Positions 7,864-17,076 of a stretch of DNA of 37,814 bases are shown piece after piece; the stretch's first letter is position 1, and the number at the start of each line of letters is the position of its first letter. The position numbers were made by a program, and so were the translations under genes. Origin of the DNA: Acidobacteriaceae bacterium (GTDB taxonomy: Bacteria; Acidobacteriota; Terriglobia; Bryobacterales; Bryobacteraceae); contig CAJCIT010000275.1 of NCBI GenBank assembly GCA_903970405.1, forward strand, positions 1 to 37,814, given 5' to 3'. The notes beneath the pieces were generated by a model that worked only from the letters and a program-made list of their open reading frames with translations, did no database searches and had not been told where the DNA came from.

Positions 7864-8067
7864 ATGAAAAAGCTGTTTACCTCTACCCTTTTGACCGTCC
7901 TAGCCGTTCCGGTGATGTTCGCCGCGGCTAGCGCCAGCAAGCCTGCTGCCACAACGGCCACCACCGATACCGCTAAGACCACGGCGACCACGAAGGCCAA
8001 GAAGCACGTGAAGAAAGCGAAGACTTCGAAGACCGCTTCCACGGTTGCGCCTGTCGCCGCCAAGTAA
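7864..8067 (+). CDS. Small exported Ala/Thr/Lys-rich protein
   Basis: This 67-residue protein starts at an ATG with a good ribosome-binding site (AAGGAG, 7851-7856). It begins with a clear signal peptide (MKKLFTSTLLTVLAVPVMFAAASA). The mature part of about 43 residues consists almost only of A, T, K, S, P and V with clusters KAKKHVKKAK, so it is strongly basic and probably disordered. It resembles small acid-inducible or histone-like basic periplasmic peptides in composition only; no family is recognised. It stands alone, divergent from the two-component system, and is followed by a hairpin. Confidence 0.75.
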   Translation: MKKLFTSTLLTVLAVPVMFAAASASKPAATTATTDTAKTTATTKAKKHVKKAKTSKTASTVAPVAAK

Positions 8068-8077
8068 CCCTCAACCC

Positions 8078-8121
8078 CTGTAAGGGCAGGCTGGCAGTCA
8101 GGCTGCCAGTCTGCCCTACAG
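8078..8121. terminator. Long near-perfect hairpin between convergent genes
   Basis: Arms at 8078-8097 and 8103-8121 pair over about 19 bp with one bulged A and one mismatch around a 5-nt loop. The outer part (CTGTAAGGGCAG / CTGCCCTACAG) resembles the outer stem of the element at 16150-16245, so it is a member of a dispersed family. It sits between the stops of the small exported protein and the ABC-F gene and could terminate both transcripts. It has no U tract. Confidence 0.65.
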
Positions 8122-8148
8122 GAATCGCAGGCGCGAAGCCGGCGCGCC

Positions 8149-10080
8149 TTACGCCGTGGCCTCTATCTGAGAACTCAGGCTTTCCCACTCCATCATCGAG
8201 GACTTAAGTTCGGCGCGCATTGCGTCAAGGAGATTCGAGAGGCGCATGGATTCTTCGGCGCTCACGAAATTCGCGAACGATTGCTCGGCGGAAGCGATCT
8301 GGGTTTCCAGCTCGGCGATGCGGCGTTCCAACTGCGCGGCTCGATCCTGCATCTGCTTCAGCTTCATTGGGTTCACCCGGACCTTGGGCGCGGCTTCGGC
8401 GGGCGCGGGCATGGCAATCGGGATCGCCGGAGGGACGCCGATCAGGACGTCATCAAGCGTCGGTGTTTGGTAATGGCCGCCCTCCTTCCGCCACACATAG
8501 TCTTCATAGTTGCCCGGGAAGACGCGAACCTCGCCGCCTCCGATTTCAAAGACACGGGTGGCGAGTGCATCGAGGAAATAGCGGTCGTGCGAAACGAACA
8601 CCACTGTGCCGGTGAACTTCTCAAGCGCCTCCAGCAGCACATCCTTGGCTCGCATATCCAGGTGGTTGGTGGGCTCATCGAGCAGGATGAAGTTCGAGGG
8701 ATGCAGAAGCAGCCGGGCGAGAGCGTAACGGTTGCGCTCGCCGCCCGAGAGCACGCCAATGCGCTTGAAGACATCGTCTTCGCTGAAGAGAAAACAGCCA
8801 AGCAGGCTGCGAAGCTCGGTATCGGTGCTGCGCGGCGAGGCGTCCCGGATATCGTCAATGAGCCGGCTGTCCGGATCGAGAGCTTTGTATTGATCCTGGG
8901 CGAAGTAGTCAGGCTCAACGTTGTGGCCCAGGGTGTACTCGCCGCTCGAAAGAGGCTCGGTGCCGGCCAGCAGCTTAATGAGAGTTGATTTTCCGGCGCC
9001 GTTGACCCCCACCAGAGCGATGCGGTCGCCGCGTTCGATCGTAAAGTTCACGCCGCTGAAAACGCGCTTTTCGCCGAAGCTTTTTGAAACGTTCTTAAAT
9101 TCGCAGACCACGCGCCCACTGGGCTTGGGTTGGGGAAAAGTGAAGTGAATCGTCTTTTCTTCCGGCGGAAGCTCAATGCGCTCGATTTTTTCGAGCTCCT
9201 TAATGCGGCTCTGCACCTGCTTGGCTTTGGTGGCTTGCGCGCGGAAGCGATTGATGAATGCTTCGAGCTGCTGGATTCGATCCTGTTGATTCTTGTATGC
9301 CGCTTCCAGCAGCAGCAGCCGCTCGGCCTTCAGCGTCTTGTACTTTTCGTAGTTGCCGGAATAGAAGTGAACGCGCTTGTTCCATAACTCGGCGATTCGA
9401 GTGATGGTGACGTCCAGGAAGTAGCGGTCATGCGAGATGAGGATGTAAGCGTGGGGGTAGTTCTTCAGGTAGTCTTCCAGCCAGTTACGCGCTTCCAGGT
9501 CGAGGTGGTTAGTGGGTTCGTCCAGCAGAAGAATGTTGGGCTGCTCAAGCAGCAGTTTGACAAGCGCGATGCGCATTTGCCAGCCGCCGGAGAACTCCTC
9601 GGTATAACGGCTCCAATCGGTCTTGTCAAAGCCGAGACCGGTGAGCACGGCCCCCACCTTGGCTTCGATGGCGTAGCCGTCGCGCGTACGGAATTCGCTG
9701 TCGACGCGGGTAAAACGATCAGCCACCTGCGCGTACTCGGCGCCGGCGGGGTCCAGTTCACTCATCCTGACGGTGAGCGCTTCGAGTTCGCGCTCCATGT
9801 CGCGGAGCGAATCGAACACGGACATGCATTCTTCAAAAACGGTGCGGCCGGTGAGTGAGAGCCCATCCTGCGGCAAGTAGCCGATGCGGATGCCCTTCAT
9901 GGCTTGAATGGACCCGTAGTCGAGAGAATCGATGCCGGCGATGACTTTCAGCAAAGTAGACTTGCCGGTGCCGTTTCCGCCGACAAGGCCGACGTGATCC
10001 TTGGGCGTGATGAGCCAGTCAAGGTCCTCAAAAAGGAGTTTGGGGCCAAAGCGTTTTCCCGCCCCGGTGAGTTGCAGCAT
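8149..10080 (-). CDS. ABC-F family ATPase (ribosome-associated type)
   Basis: This 643-residue protein has two ABC nucleotide-binding domains and no membrane segment. Walker A motifs are GGNGTGKST near residue 35 and GVNGAGKST near 360. Signatures are FSGGWQMR and LSGGERNR. A charged linker lies between the domains (about 240-320), and the C-terminal about 60 residues form a coiled coil (MKLKQMQDRAAQLERRIAELE). The layout fits the Uup/YheS/EttA-type translation factors that act on the ribosomal E site. The gene follows accD with a 33-bp gap and may share its transcript. Confidence 0.9.
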   Translation of the reverse strand: MLQLTGAGKRFGPKLLFEDLDWLITPKDHVGLVGGNGTGKSTLLKVIAGIDSLDYGSIQAMKGIRIGYLPQDGLSLTGRTVFEECMSVFDSLRDMERELEALTVRMSELDPAGAEYAQVADRFTRVDSEFRTRDGYAIEAKVGAVLTGLGFDKTDWSRYTEEFSGGWQMRIALVKLLLEQPNILLLDEPTNHLDLEARNWLEDYLKNYPHAYILISHDRYFLDVTITRIAELWNKRVHFYSGNYEKYKTLKAERLLLLEAAYKNQQDRIQQLEAFINRFRAQATKAKQVQSRIKELEKIERIELPPEEKTIHFTFPQPKPSGRVVCEFKNVSKSFGEKRVFSGVNFTIERGDRIALVGVNGAGKSTLIKLLAGTEPLSSGEYTLGHNVEPDYFAQDQYKALDPDSRLIDDIRDASPRSTDTELRSLLGCFLFSEDDVFKRIGVLSGGERNRYALARLLLHPSNFILLDEPTNHLDMRAKDVLLEALEKFTGTVVFVSHDRYFLDALATRVFEIGGGEVRVFPGNYEDYVWRKEGGHYQTPTLDDVLIGVPPAIPIAMPAPAEAAPKVRVNPMKLKQMQDRAAQLERRIAELETQIASAEQSFANFVSAEESMRLSNLLDAMRAELKSSMMEWESLSSQIEATA

Positions 10081-10113
10081 TGTTTCGAAACGCGCCCCCG
10101 GAGGGCACTTTCT

Positions 10114-10971
10114 CTATTGTCGCTGACCGGAGAAAAAGGTCAGCGCGCGATCGAGGTAACTCTTGAGCACGGGGCGAGGGACCACGGCGTCAAGGAAGCC
10201 GTGCTCAAGCAGAAACTCGCTGCGCTGGAAGCCATCGGGCAGCTTCTGGCGGATGGTCTGTTCGATGACCCGGGGTCCGGCAAAGCCGATGAGCGCGCCA
10301 GGTTCGGCGATGTTCAGATCGCCCAGCATGGCGAAACTGGCGGTGACGCCGCCGGTGGTGGGATCGGTGAGGACGCTGATGTAAGGGAGACGGGCCTTGT
10401 CAAGCCGCATCAGCGCGGCCGAGATTTTGGCGAGCTGCATCAGGCTGATGGCGCCCTCCTGCATGCGCGCGCCGCCGGACGCGGAAACGATGACCAGAGG
10501 CAGCTTCTCAGCGATGCAATGTTCAATGGCGCGGGTGATTTTCTCCCCGACCACGGCGCCCATGCTGCCGCCGATGAACTTCAACTCCAGAGCGCAAATA
10601 TAGAGTCGCCGGCCATTTAACTCGCCGGTGGCGCACACAATGGCGTCAGCCAGATGTGTCGCGGCTCGCATCTCGGTGAGGCGCTGGCCGTAGGGCTTTG
10701 AATCTACCCAGCAGAGAGGATCGGCGGAGGAAAGATATGGGTCATGCTCCCCGTAAGCTCCTTCGTCAAACAGCAGGCGAAGACGGGTACGGGCATCGAT
10801 GCGGAAGTGATAGCCACATTTGGGGCATACCATCTGGTTGTCTTCCAGGGACTTCACCCAAATGATCTGGCCGCAGCCGTCGCACTTCTGCCAAAGGCCT
10901 TCCGTGCGAACGCTTTTTTCCCCATCGCCCCCGCCTTCCGTCGGCGGTTTCTGTCGAGTGAACCACGACAT
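10114..10971 (-). CDS. accD: Acetyl-CoA carboxylase, carboxyltransferase beta subunit
   Basis: This 285-residue subunit transfers carboxyl groups from carboxybiotin to acetyl-CoA, the first committed step of fatty-acid synthesis. An N-terminal four-cysteine zinc ribbon (CDGC and CPKC) is followed by the crotonase-like carboxyltransferase domain with ALELKFIGGSMGAVVGEK, SASGGARMQEG and PTTGGVTASFA. The start MSWFTRQ at 10971 gives the usual length; the frame stays open to 11193, but that extension is repeat-derived. The partner accA is not in the window. A large inverted repeat sits directly upstream. Confidence 0.95.
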   Translation of the reverse strand: MSWFTRQKPPTEGGGDGEKSVRTEGLWQKCDGCGQIIWVKSLEDNQMVCPKCGYHFRIDARTRLRLLFDEGAYGEHDPYLSSADPLCWVDSKPYGQRLTEMRAATHLADAIVCATGELNGRRLYICALELKFIGGSMGAVVGEKITRAIEHCIAEKLPLVIVSASGGARMQEGAISLMQLAKISAALMRLDKARLPYISVLTDPTTGGVTASFAMLGDLNIAEPGALIGFAGPRVIEQTIRQKLPDGFQRSEFLLEHGFLDAVVPRPVLKSYLDRALTFFSGQRQ

Positions 10972-10987
10972 TGCGACCACCACGGTA

Positions 10988-11072
10988 CCACGCGGTTCCT
11001 CTGCACCCGCCACACTCCGTGCAGGCCGCCACGCGCCTGGGAACGCCAATCTCTGATTAGCGAACCGCGTGG
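10988..11072. repeat. Nested inverted repeats upstream of accD
   Basis: An 11-bp perfect inverted repeat, CCACGCGGTTC (10988-10998) and GAACCGCGTGG (11062-11072), encloses a copy of the dispersed GCGCCTGGGAACGCCAATCT repeat, which itself has a small hairpin (CGCCAATC-TCT-GATTAGCG, 11044-11062). The structure begins 17 bp before the accD start codon on the minus strand, so it lies in the promoter or 5' leader of accD. Confidence 0.8.
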
Positions 11073-11189
11073 CCGCCGCGGCGATGAAATTTGCCTTGAG
11101 CGGGTCGCATAGGAGACGGCTCTTCCGGCCATTATAGGCTGGAAGACCTCTGAAAGGACGATTTCCAATAATTCCATCCCGCCCCACAT

Positions 11190-12539
<1,350 letters not shown>

Positions 12540-12570
12540 TCAGCTAAACCGGCCCAGACTGTGGCGTCGA

Positions 12571-13305
12571 TTACGCCTTCTTTTTCAGGAATTCGTAGTA
12601 GCTGGCCGTGAGATCGGCAATCGATGGATCCTGTTTCGCGGTCTGCAAATTCTTCAAAATGCCCGCCCTGTCGCCTTCCGAGCGTTCCTGACCGAGCTTA
12701 AATTTGCCTTCGAGCATTTCAATCTGCATTTCGAAGCCCACGACGTTGCCGATCATTCCGCCAATGTAACTGTCGGGAATCTTTGAGAAGTCGTAAGTGG
12801 ACGCTGGCGTGTAGCGGCTCTCATTGGTCTTGATGAGCTTCGCGAGCAGATCATGGAGCGCGGTCCTATCGGTGATCGCCTTCAGCGCGCCGCCGGCGTG
12901 AACCACGCCAAAGTTCCAAGTGGGCACTACGTCAATTTTGGCGTACCAGGAGGGCGAGATATAAGAGTTCGGCCCCTGATAGACAATCACGGCCTGCTGG
13001 TGGCCATCGAAAGTTTGTATCTGCGGATTGTTGCGCGCGATGTGGCCGTAGACCGTGCCGTATGGGCCGGCGGTCCTGTCGAGCAGAACCGGGATGTGAG
13101 TGATCCGGATTGTGGGAGCGGCGGTGACAAGACTGACGAACGCGTAGTTCTCCATGAAGTCGTGCAGCAGCTTGCGATCCTCCACAAGATGAGCCTTGGG
13201 GATGTAAAGCGAATCGTGGGCTGGCTGTTCCGGGGTATCCGCAATTCCGGCCGCCGGAGCGGTAGCGGCGAAGGCCATGCCGAGGAGAACGTCGCGTCGG
13301 TTCAT
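12571..13305 (-). CDS. PaiB-like FMN-binding protein with Tat signal
   Basis: The 244-residue protein matches the PaiB (FMN-binding negative regulator) family: YIPKAHLVEDRKLLHDFME, HIPVLLDR, YGHIARNNPQ, VIVYQGPNSYISPSWY and VPTWNF are all characteristic of this flavoreductase-like split barrel. Unlike cytoplasmic PaiB, it begins with a twin-arginine signal (MNRRDVLLGMAFAATAPAAG), implying folding with its cofactor and export to the periplasm. A role as transcriptional repressor is then unlikely; a flavin- or heme-linked redox or scavenging role is possible but unproven. Confidence 0.85.
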   Translation of the reverse strand: MNRRDVLLGMAFAATAPAAGIADTPEQPAHDSLYIPKAHLVEDRKLLHDFMENYAFVSLVTAAPTIRITHIPVLLDRTAGPYGTVYGHIARNNPQIQTFDGHQQAVIVYQGPNSYISPSWYAKIDVVPTWNFGVVHAGGALKAITDRTALHDLLAKLIKTNESRYTPASTYDFSKIPDSYIGGMIGNVVGFEMQIEMLEGKFKLGQERSEGDRAGILKNLQTAKQDPSIADLTASYYEFLKKKA

Positions 13306-13317
13306 AGGACTCTCAGT

Positions 13318-13968
13318 TTATCTTGTCACGTGCATCCGCTGGTAAGCCGGCCCGACGCGGAAGGCGTGGTTGAGTCTCATCGGAGTGGACCACATCAGCA
13401 TGGACGACAACATCACTTGTAAGAGTGCGAGTCTTAAGACGGTCCGGCAGTTCTCAAAGAGCAGACATGAGAGTGCGCCCCACACGAACGTGGCGGGCAT
13501 CAAGACCGGATTCGGAGCATGTAAGAGCGCAAAGACGATGCCCGATACTAACGCCGCAGCCCAACTGGGACTTACCAATCTGCGCAGCCCTTCGCAGACG
13601 ATGGATTGATACAACACCTGTTGGAAAACGCACCACGCGAAATAGACAACACCGCGCGCAAGAATACTCAGATGGAACAAGAGGCGCCACCCCAGAAACA
13701 GGAATAACGCCAAGGTCAGCATCCATAGCAACGCCCAGCGCGTGAAGGAGAGAACAAGGCGGGAGAAACCCAGCCTTAAAGAATCGATTGTCTGCGATTG
13801 CCTGAACCAAAGCAGAAGGGTGAGTGCAATGGGAACGGCGACTATCCAGCGTGCCCAGGCTGCCCACCGCCAGATGTCAGCCTCCGTCGAGAAGACGATG
13901 GCGGCGGACAGAGCGAGATCGATTCTGTTCGGATTCCGAGCGATGCGCTGCCCTCGATGGACGGCCAT
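13318..13968 (-). CDS. CPBP-like membrane protein with degenerate protease motifs
   Basis: This 216-residue polytopic membrane protein has the fold pattern of the CPBP (CAAX/bacteriocin-processing) intramembrane protease family. Its first motif, normally EExxxR, reads FQQVLYQS (Q116, Q117, Q121). The second motif keeps the histidine (FALLHAPNP, H150). The third, usually with a histidine, reads LALLQVML. It is therefore probably not an active protease, or belongs to a glutamine-bearing subclass. The start codon lies 15 bp from the start of a divergent intact CPBP gene. The function is unknown. Confidence 0.65.
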   Translation of the reverse strand: MAVHRGQRIARNPNRIDLALSAAIVFSTEADIWRWAAWARWIVAVPIALTLLLWFRQSQTIDSLRLGFSRLVLSFTRWALLWMLTLALFLFLGWRLLFHLSILARGVVYFAWCVFQQVLYQSIVCEGLRRLVSPSWAAALVSGIVFALLHAPNPVLMPATFVWGALSCLLFENCRTVLRLALLQVMLSSMLMWSTPMRLNHAFRVGPAYQRMHVTR

Positions 13969-13970
13969 TA

Positions 13971-13976
13971 GATAAT
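13971..13976 (+). promoter_or_regulatory. -10 element of apparent leaderless transcript
   Basis: GATAAT is followed after 7 nt by the ATG at 13984, leaving no room for a ribosome-binding site. It overlaps the 5' region of the divergent gene. Confidence 0.5.
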
Positions 13977-13983
13977 TGCAAGG

Positions 13984-14994
13984 ATGTCAGAAACGCTTTC
14001 GAGAGCCTCCCGATATGGGCCGTCCGCGGCTCTTGTGGCTATTCTGGCGTGCTTTTTCGGGGCGATTGCGCCAGGTTACATTGCGCGTTATCGAATCGGC
14101 TTCGGACCCGCGGCAGGCATTTACTGCTGCTTCGTACTTACCTTGGTTGTAGTGGTGACGCCGGGCATGAGAGGGCCTCGCGCGTGGATTCAAGGTCAAT
14201 TCTTGAAGAGCCGCCAGCTTAGCGTTCTGAAATATACATTGATTATGACTATCTGGTGCGTGCCTTACTTGGCTTACGCCGCGGGCACCGGCGACTGGCG
14301 CTGGGCAGCGCCGGCCCGATTGATCGCCAGTGCCGCGCCGCTGCTTGCGATCTACGGCCTGTTTCCCGTCCAAGTGCCGTCGCGCTTTGGATGGCAGGAT
14401 CTAGCTGCGGCAGCATGGCTGGCGGCGGTGCTGCTGACTCATCAGTTGAAGGGCATTTGGAACGTGCCCGCCAATCTCGATTTCATGGCGAGACTCTTCC
14501 TCATCGGCGTCGCTTCGTGGACCTGGGTCTTCGTGCGGCCGGTGCCGCACCTCGGATATGAGTTTTCGTTTTCGGCGAAGACGTTTGGCGCGGCAGGGCT
14601 GAACTTCATGCTGTTTGCGGCGATGGCCATCCCGGCTAGCCTGCTCATGGGTTTTACGCATTGGAATCCGCGGCCGGAGGGGGTCGGGGCGTTCTTGGCG
14701 GGCTTCGTCGAAATCTTCCTGTTCGTTGCTCTGCTCGAAGAATTGTTTTTTCGCGGGTTCCTGCAGACGCTGATCTCAGCCAGTCTTCGATCGCCGTGGA
14801 AAGGACAAGCGCTGGTTTCGTGCCTGTTCGGTTTGTTCCACATTTTGCACCCTCCCGTCCCAAACTGGAAGTATGTGCTACTGGCGGCGGTGGCAGGCTG
14901 GTTTTATGGATCAGCGTTCATCAAAGGCGGCAACCTGATGGCCTCGACGCTTACGCACGCCTTGGTGGACACGGTCTGGCGGAACTTCTTTTGA
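13984..14994 (+). CDS. CPBP family intramembrane glutamic endopeptidase
   Basis: This 336-residue integral membrane protein has about eight hydrophobic segments. The CPBP catalytic motifs are complete: EELFFRG (E252, E253, R257), FGLFHILHP (H286) and LTHALVDTVW (H325, D329). Such proteases cleave within or near the membrane, for example in prenyl-protein or leader-peptide processing. The substrate is unknown. It is divergently paired with a degenerate paralogue at 13318-13968, and the two may function together as active and regulatory partners, which is speculative. Confidence 0.87.
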   Translation: MSETLSRASRYGPSAALVAILACFFGAIAPGYIARYRIGFGPAAGIYCCFVLTLVVVVTPGMRGPRAWIQGQFLKSRQLSVLKYTLIMTIWCVPYLAYAAGTGDWRWAAPARLIASAAPLLAIYGLFPVQVPSRFGWQDLAAAAWLAAVLLTHQLKGIWNVPANLDFMARLFLIGVASWTWVFVRPVPHLGYEFSFSAKTFGAAGLNFMLFAAMAIPASLLMGFTHWNPRPEGVGAFLAGFVEIFLFVALLEELFFRGFLQTLISASLRSPWKGQALVSCLFGLFHILHPPVPNWKYVLLAAVAGWFYGSAFIKGGNLMASTLTHALVDTVWRNFF

Positions 14995-15076
14995 GCCGCG
15001 TCAGGGCTTTAGTTGTGTGTTTACTCAAGGCTTTCCTGCGCTTCCTTCGCGCCTGCTTTGGCCGCCGCTTGCGTCA

Positions 15077-15082
15077 TATACT
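15077..15082 (+). promoter_or_regulatory. Candidate -10 hexamer before coaA
   Basis: TATACT lies 58 bp upstream of the coaA ATG in the gap after the CPBP gene. No convincing -35 element is seen at the usual distance. Confidence 0.3.
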
Positions 15083-15140
15083 GCACACAGAGACTTTACC
15101 GGTTGCTTGAGAAAACGGAGAGGATTCCCCCAACTCGTTC

Positions 15141-16085
15141 ATGCCTCATCCGAACTTGCGATACAGCCGTTTCAGCCGAAGCGAATGGGCGGATCTGAGA
15201 CATCACGATGAACATGTGCTGCTGGATGCGCATCGCATCGAAGCCCTTAAAAGCATCAATGACCGCCTCACCAACGAAGATATTGAGGAAGTGTATCTGC
15301 CGTTGATCCGGCTGATCGAGCTCCATTTTGAAGCGGCCCGGCTGCTGGTGACAAGGACATCGCGCTTCCTGCGCGTTCCGGGTGTCAAGGTACCCTTTAT
15401 TCTCGGGATCGCGGGCAGCGTGGCGGTGGGAAAGAGCACCGCTTCGAGGGTGCTTCAGTATTTGCTGACCCATCCCCGCCGCGGTTTACGCGTAGCGCTG
15501 GTTCCGACGGACGGCTTCCTATTGCCTACGGCGGAACTGGAAGCACGGGGACTCCTCGAGCGAAAGGGTTTTCCGGAAAGCTACGACGTGAAGCTGCTGA
15601 TCGATTTTCTATCGTCCGTGAAGAGCGGCGAGTCTCCGCTCTGGGCGCCGGTGTATTCCCATATCAAATACGACCGTGTCCCTGGAGAATCGATTGCGAT
15701 CGAAGAGCCGGACGTCTTAATTTTGGAAGGCATCAACATCCTGCAGCCGCCGCCGGGCGATGGGCGCTCCATGGACCGCCGGGTTGTATCGGATTTTATC
15801 GACCTCTCGATCTTCATCCATGCGGAGGAGGAACTCCTGGTGAACTGGTACGTGAACCGCTTTCTCACGTTCCGGAAGACCGTGTTCTCAAATCCGGCGT
15901 CGCACTTTCAGCAGTACGGGCGGCTCTCGGACGAGGAGGCCGTGCGGACAGCAACACGTATCTGGGAGACCATCAACGGCAAGAACTTGAAGGAAAACGT
16001 TCTGCCGACGCGGTACCGGGCCGACATTATCCTGAATAAGGGCGCGGGGCACAGGGTGGAGTGGGTGGAGATCAAGAAGGGGTAG
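15141..16085 (+). CDS. coaA: Type I pantothenate kinase
   Basis: This 314-residue cytoplasmic enzyme phosphorylates pantothenate, the first and regulated step of coenzyme A synthesis. The Walker A loop GIAGSVAVGKST is at 89-100. PTDGFLLP, RKGFPESYD, YSHIKYDR, LILEGINILQ and the C-terminal RADIILNKGAGHRVEW are all typical of the prokaryotic type I kinase, and the length is normal. It has its own upstream region and is followed by a repeat element. Confidence 0.96.
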   Translation: MPHPNLRYSRFSRSEWADLRHHDEHVLLDAHRIEALKSINDRLTNEDIEEVYLPLIRLIELHFEAARLLVTRTSRFLRVPGVKVPFILGIAGSVAVGKSTASRVLQYLLTHPRRGLRVALVPTDGFLLPTAELEARGLLERKGFPESYDVKLLIDFLSSVKSGESPLWAPVYSHIKYDRVPGESIAIEEPDVLILEGINILQPPPGDGRSMDRRVVSDFIDLSIFIHAEEELLVNWYVNRFLTFRKTVFSNPASHFQQYGRLSDEEAVRTATRIWETINGKNLKENVLPTRYRADIILNKGAGHRVEWVEIKKG

Positions 16086-16149
16086 GCGGCCAGGCGCTGC
16101 TAGCCCGGGTCGCCAGAGAGCAAGGCATCGATCAGGAACGCCTCAGGCG

Positions 16150-16245
16150 TTGTAGGGCAGGTTGAAAACCTGCGGCCGATTGGCAATCGGCCAGACCGCC
16201 GAGGCGAGTCGCCAACCCGCCGCAAGCAGCCCGCCTGCCCTACAA
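16150..16245. repeat. Cloverleaf-like multi-hairpin repeat element
   Basis: A perfect 12-bp outer stem (TTGTAGGGCAGG, 16150-16161; CCTGCCCTACAA, 16234-16245) encloses three further hairpins: CAGGTT/AACCTG (16158-16172, partly shared with the outer arm), GGCCGATT/AATCGGCC (16174-16192) and GGCGA/TCGCC (about 16203-16213). Its outer arm is related to the hairpin at 8078-8121. Its right end supplies the TACAAT hexamer of the next gene. Confidence 0.8.
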
Positions 16246-16246
16246 T
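16241..16246 (+). promoter_or_regulatory. -10 element of apparent leaderless transcript
   Basis: TACAAT is followed after 6 nt by GTG at 16253. Five of its six bases belong to the right arm of the preceding repeat element. Confidence 0.5.
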
Positions 16247-16252
16247 AAACTT

Positions 16253-17032
16253 GTGCTGTTTCGCGGTACTGTCATCTTCTTTCTTTCAGCTATCCTCGCG
16301 CTGGCGTCAACCTTCAAGCTGTATTTGAAAGACGGCGATTATCACATGGTGCGCGAGTACCAGGTGCAGGACGACCGCGTCCGCTACTTCAGCACCGAGC
16401 GTGGCGATTGGGAAGAGATTCCCAAAGAACTGGTGGACCTGGACAAGACCGAAAAGGAACGCAAGAAGACCGACGAGGGCATTAAGCAGACGGCGCAGTT
16501 GATCGACGCCGAAGATAAAGCGGCGCGGGCCGAACGAAGGGAAGTGGCCCGCGTGCCGCTGGACGCGGGCGCCTACTGGCTCAATGACGCACAGGTGAAG
16601 CCGATGGAACCGGCCGATTGGAAGACAGAGACCAGCAACAAACGCCACGTGCTGCAGATGGTGACGCCGATTCCGGTGGTGGCGGGCAAAGCCACCGTGA
16701 CCGTGAAGGGCGAGAAGGCCGCGCTCTCCATCCCCACCGCTGAGCCGGAGTTCTACCTGCGGCTGGACCAGTTGGAGGGCTTCGGAATTATCAAGCTGAC
16801 GCCGAAGAAGGGGCAGCGCATTGTGGAGAACATCAGCATTGTTCCGGTGACCAAAGAGAACATCGAAGATCAGAAGCAAGTGGAGATCTACATGCGCGAG
16901 ATGGCGACGGGGCTATTTAAGGTGTGGCCGGCCAACCCGCTGGAACCCGGTGAGTATGCGCTGGTGCAGTACACAAGCGGTGAAGTGAACTTGCGCGTGT
17001 GGGATTTCTCGATAGCGCCGAAGAAGGACTAA
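16253..17032 (+). CDS. Exported hypothetical protein
   Basis: This 259-residue protein starts with a signal peptide (MLFRGTVIFFLSAILALAS). Residues 20-60 resemble a short beta module that reads FKLYLKDGDYHMVREYQVQDDRVRYFS, found in secreted acidobacterial-type proteins, followed by a charged helix (about 62-100) and a C-terminal all-beta region. No catalytic motif is visible. The start is GTG; there is no ribosome-binding site but a -10 hexamer 6 nt before it. It converges with the LolC/E-like permease gene and appears to be monocistronic. Confidence 0.75.
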   Translation: MLFRGTVIFFLSAILALASTFKLYLKDGDYHMVREYQVQDDRVRYFSTERGDWEEIPKELVDLDKTEKERKKTDEGIKQTAQLIDAEDKAARAERREVARVPLDAGAYWLNDAQVKPMEPADWKTETSNKRHVLQMVTPIPVVAGKATVTVKGEKAALSIPTAEPEFYLRLDQLEGFGIIKLTPKKGQRIVENISIVPVTKENIEDQKQVEIYMREMATGLFKVWPANPLEPGEYALVQYTSGEVNLRVWDFSIAPKKD

Positions 17033-17076
17033 TCGCGCACGCCTGAGGCCTCGAAGTCTTCGATACCTTCGGGCGG

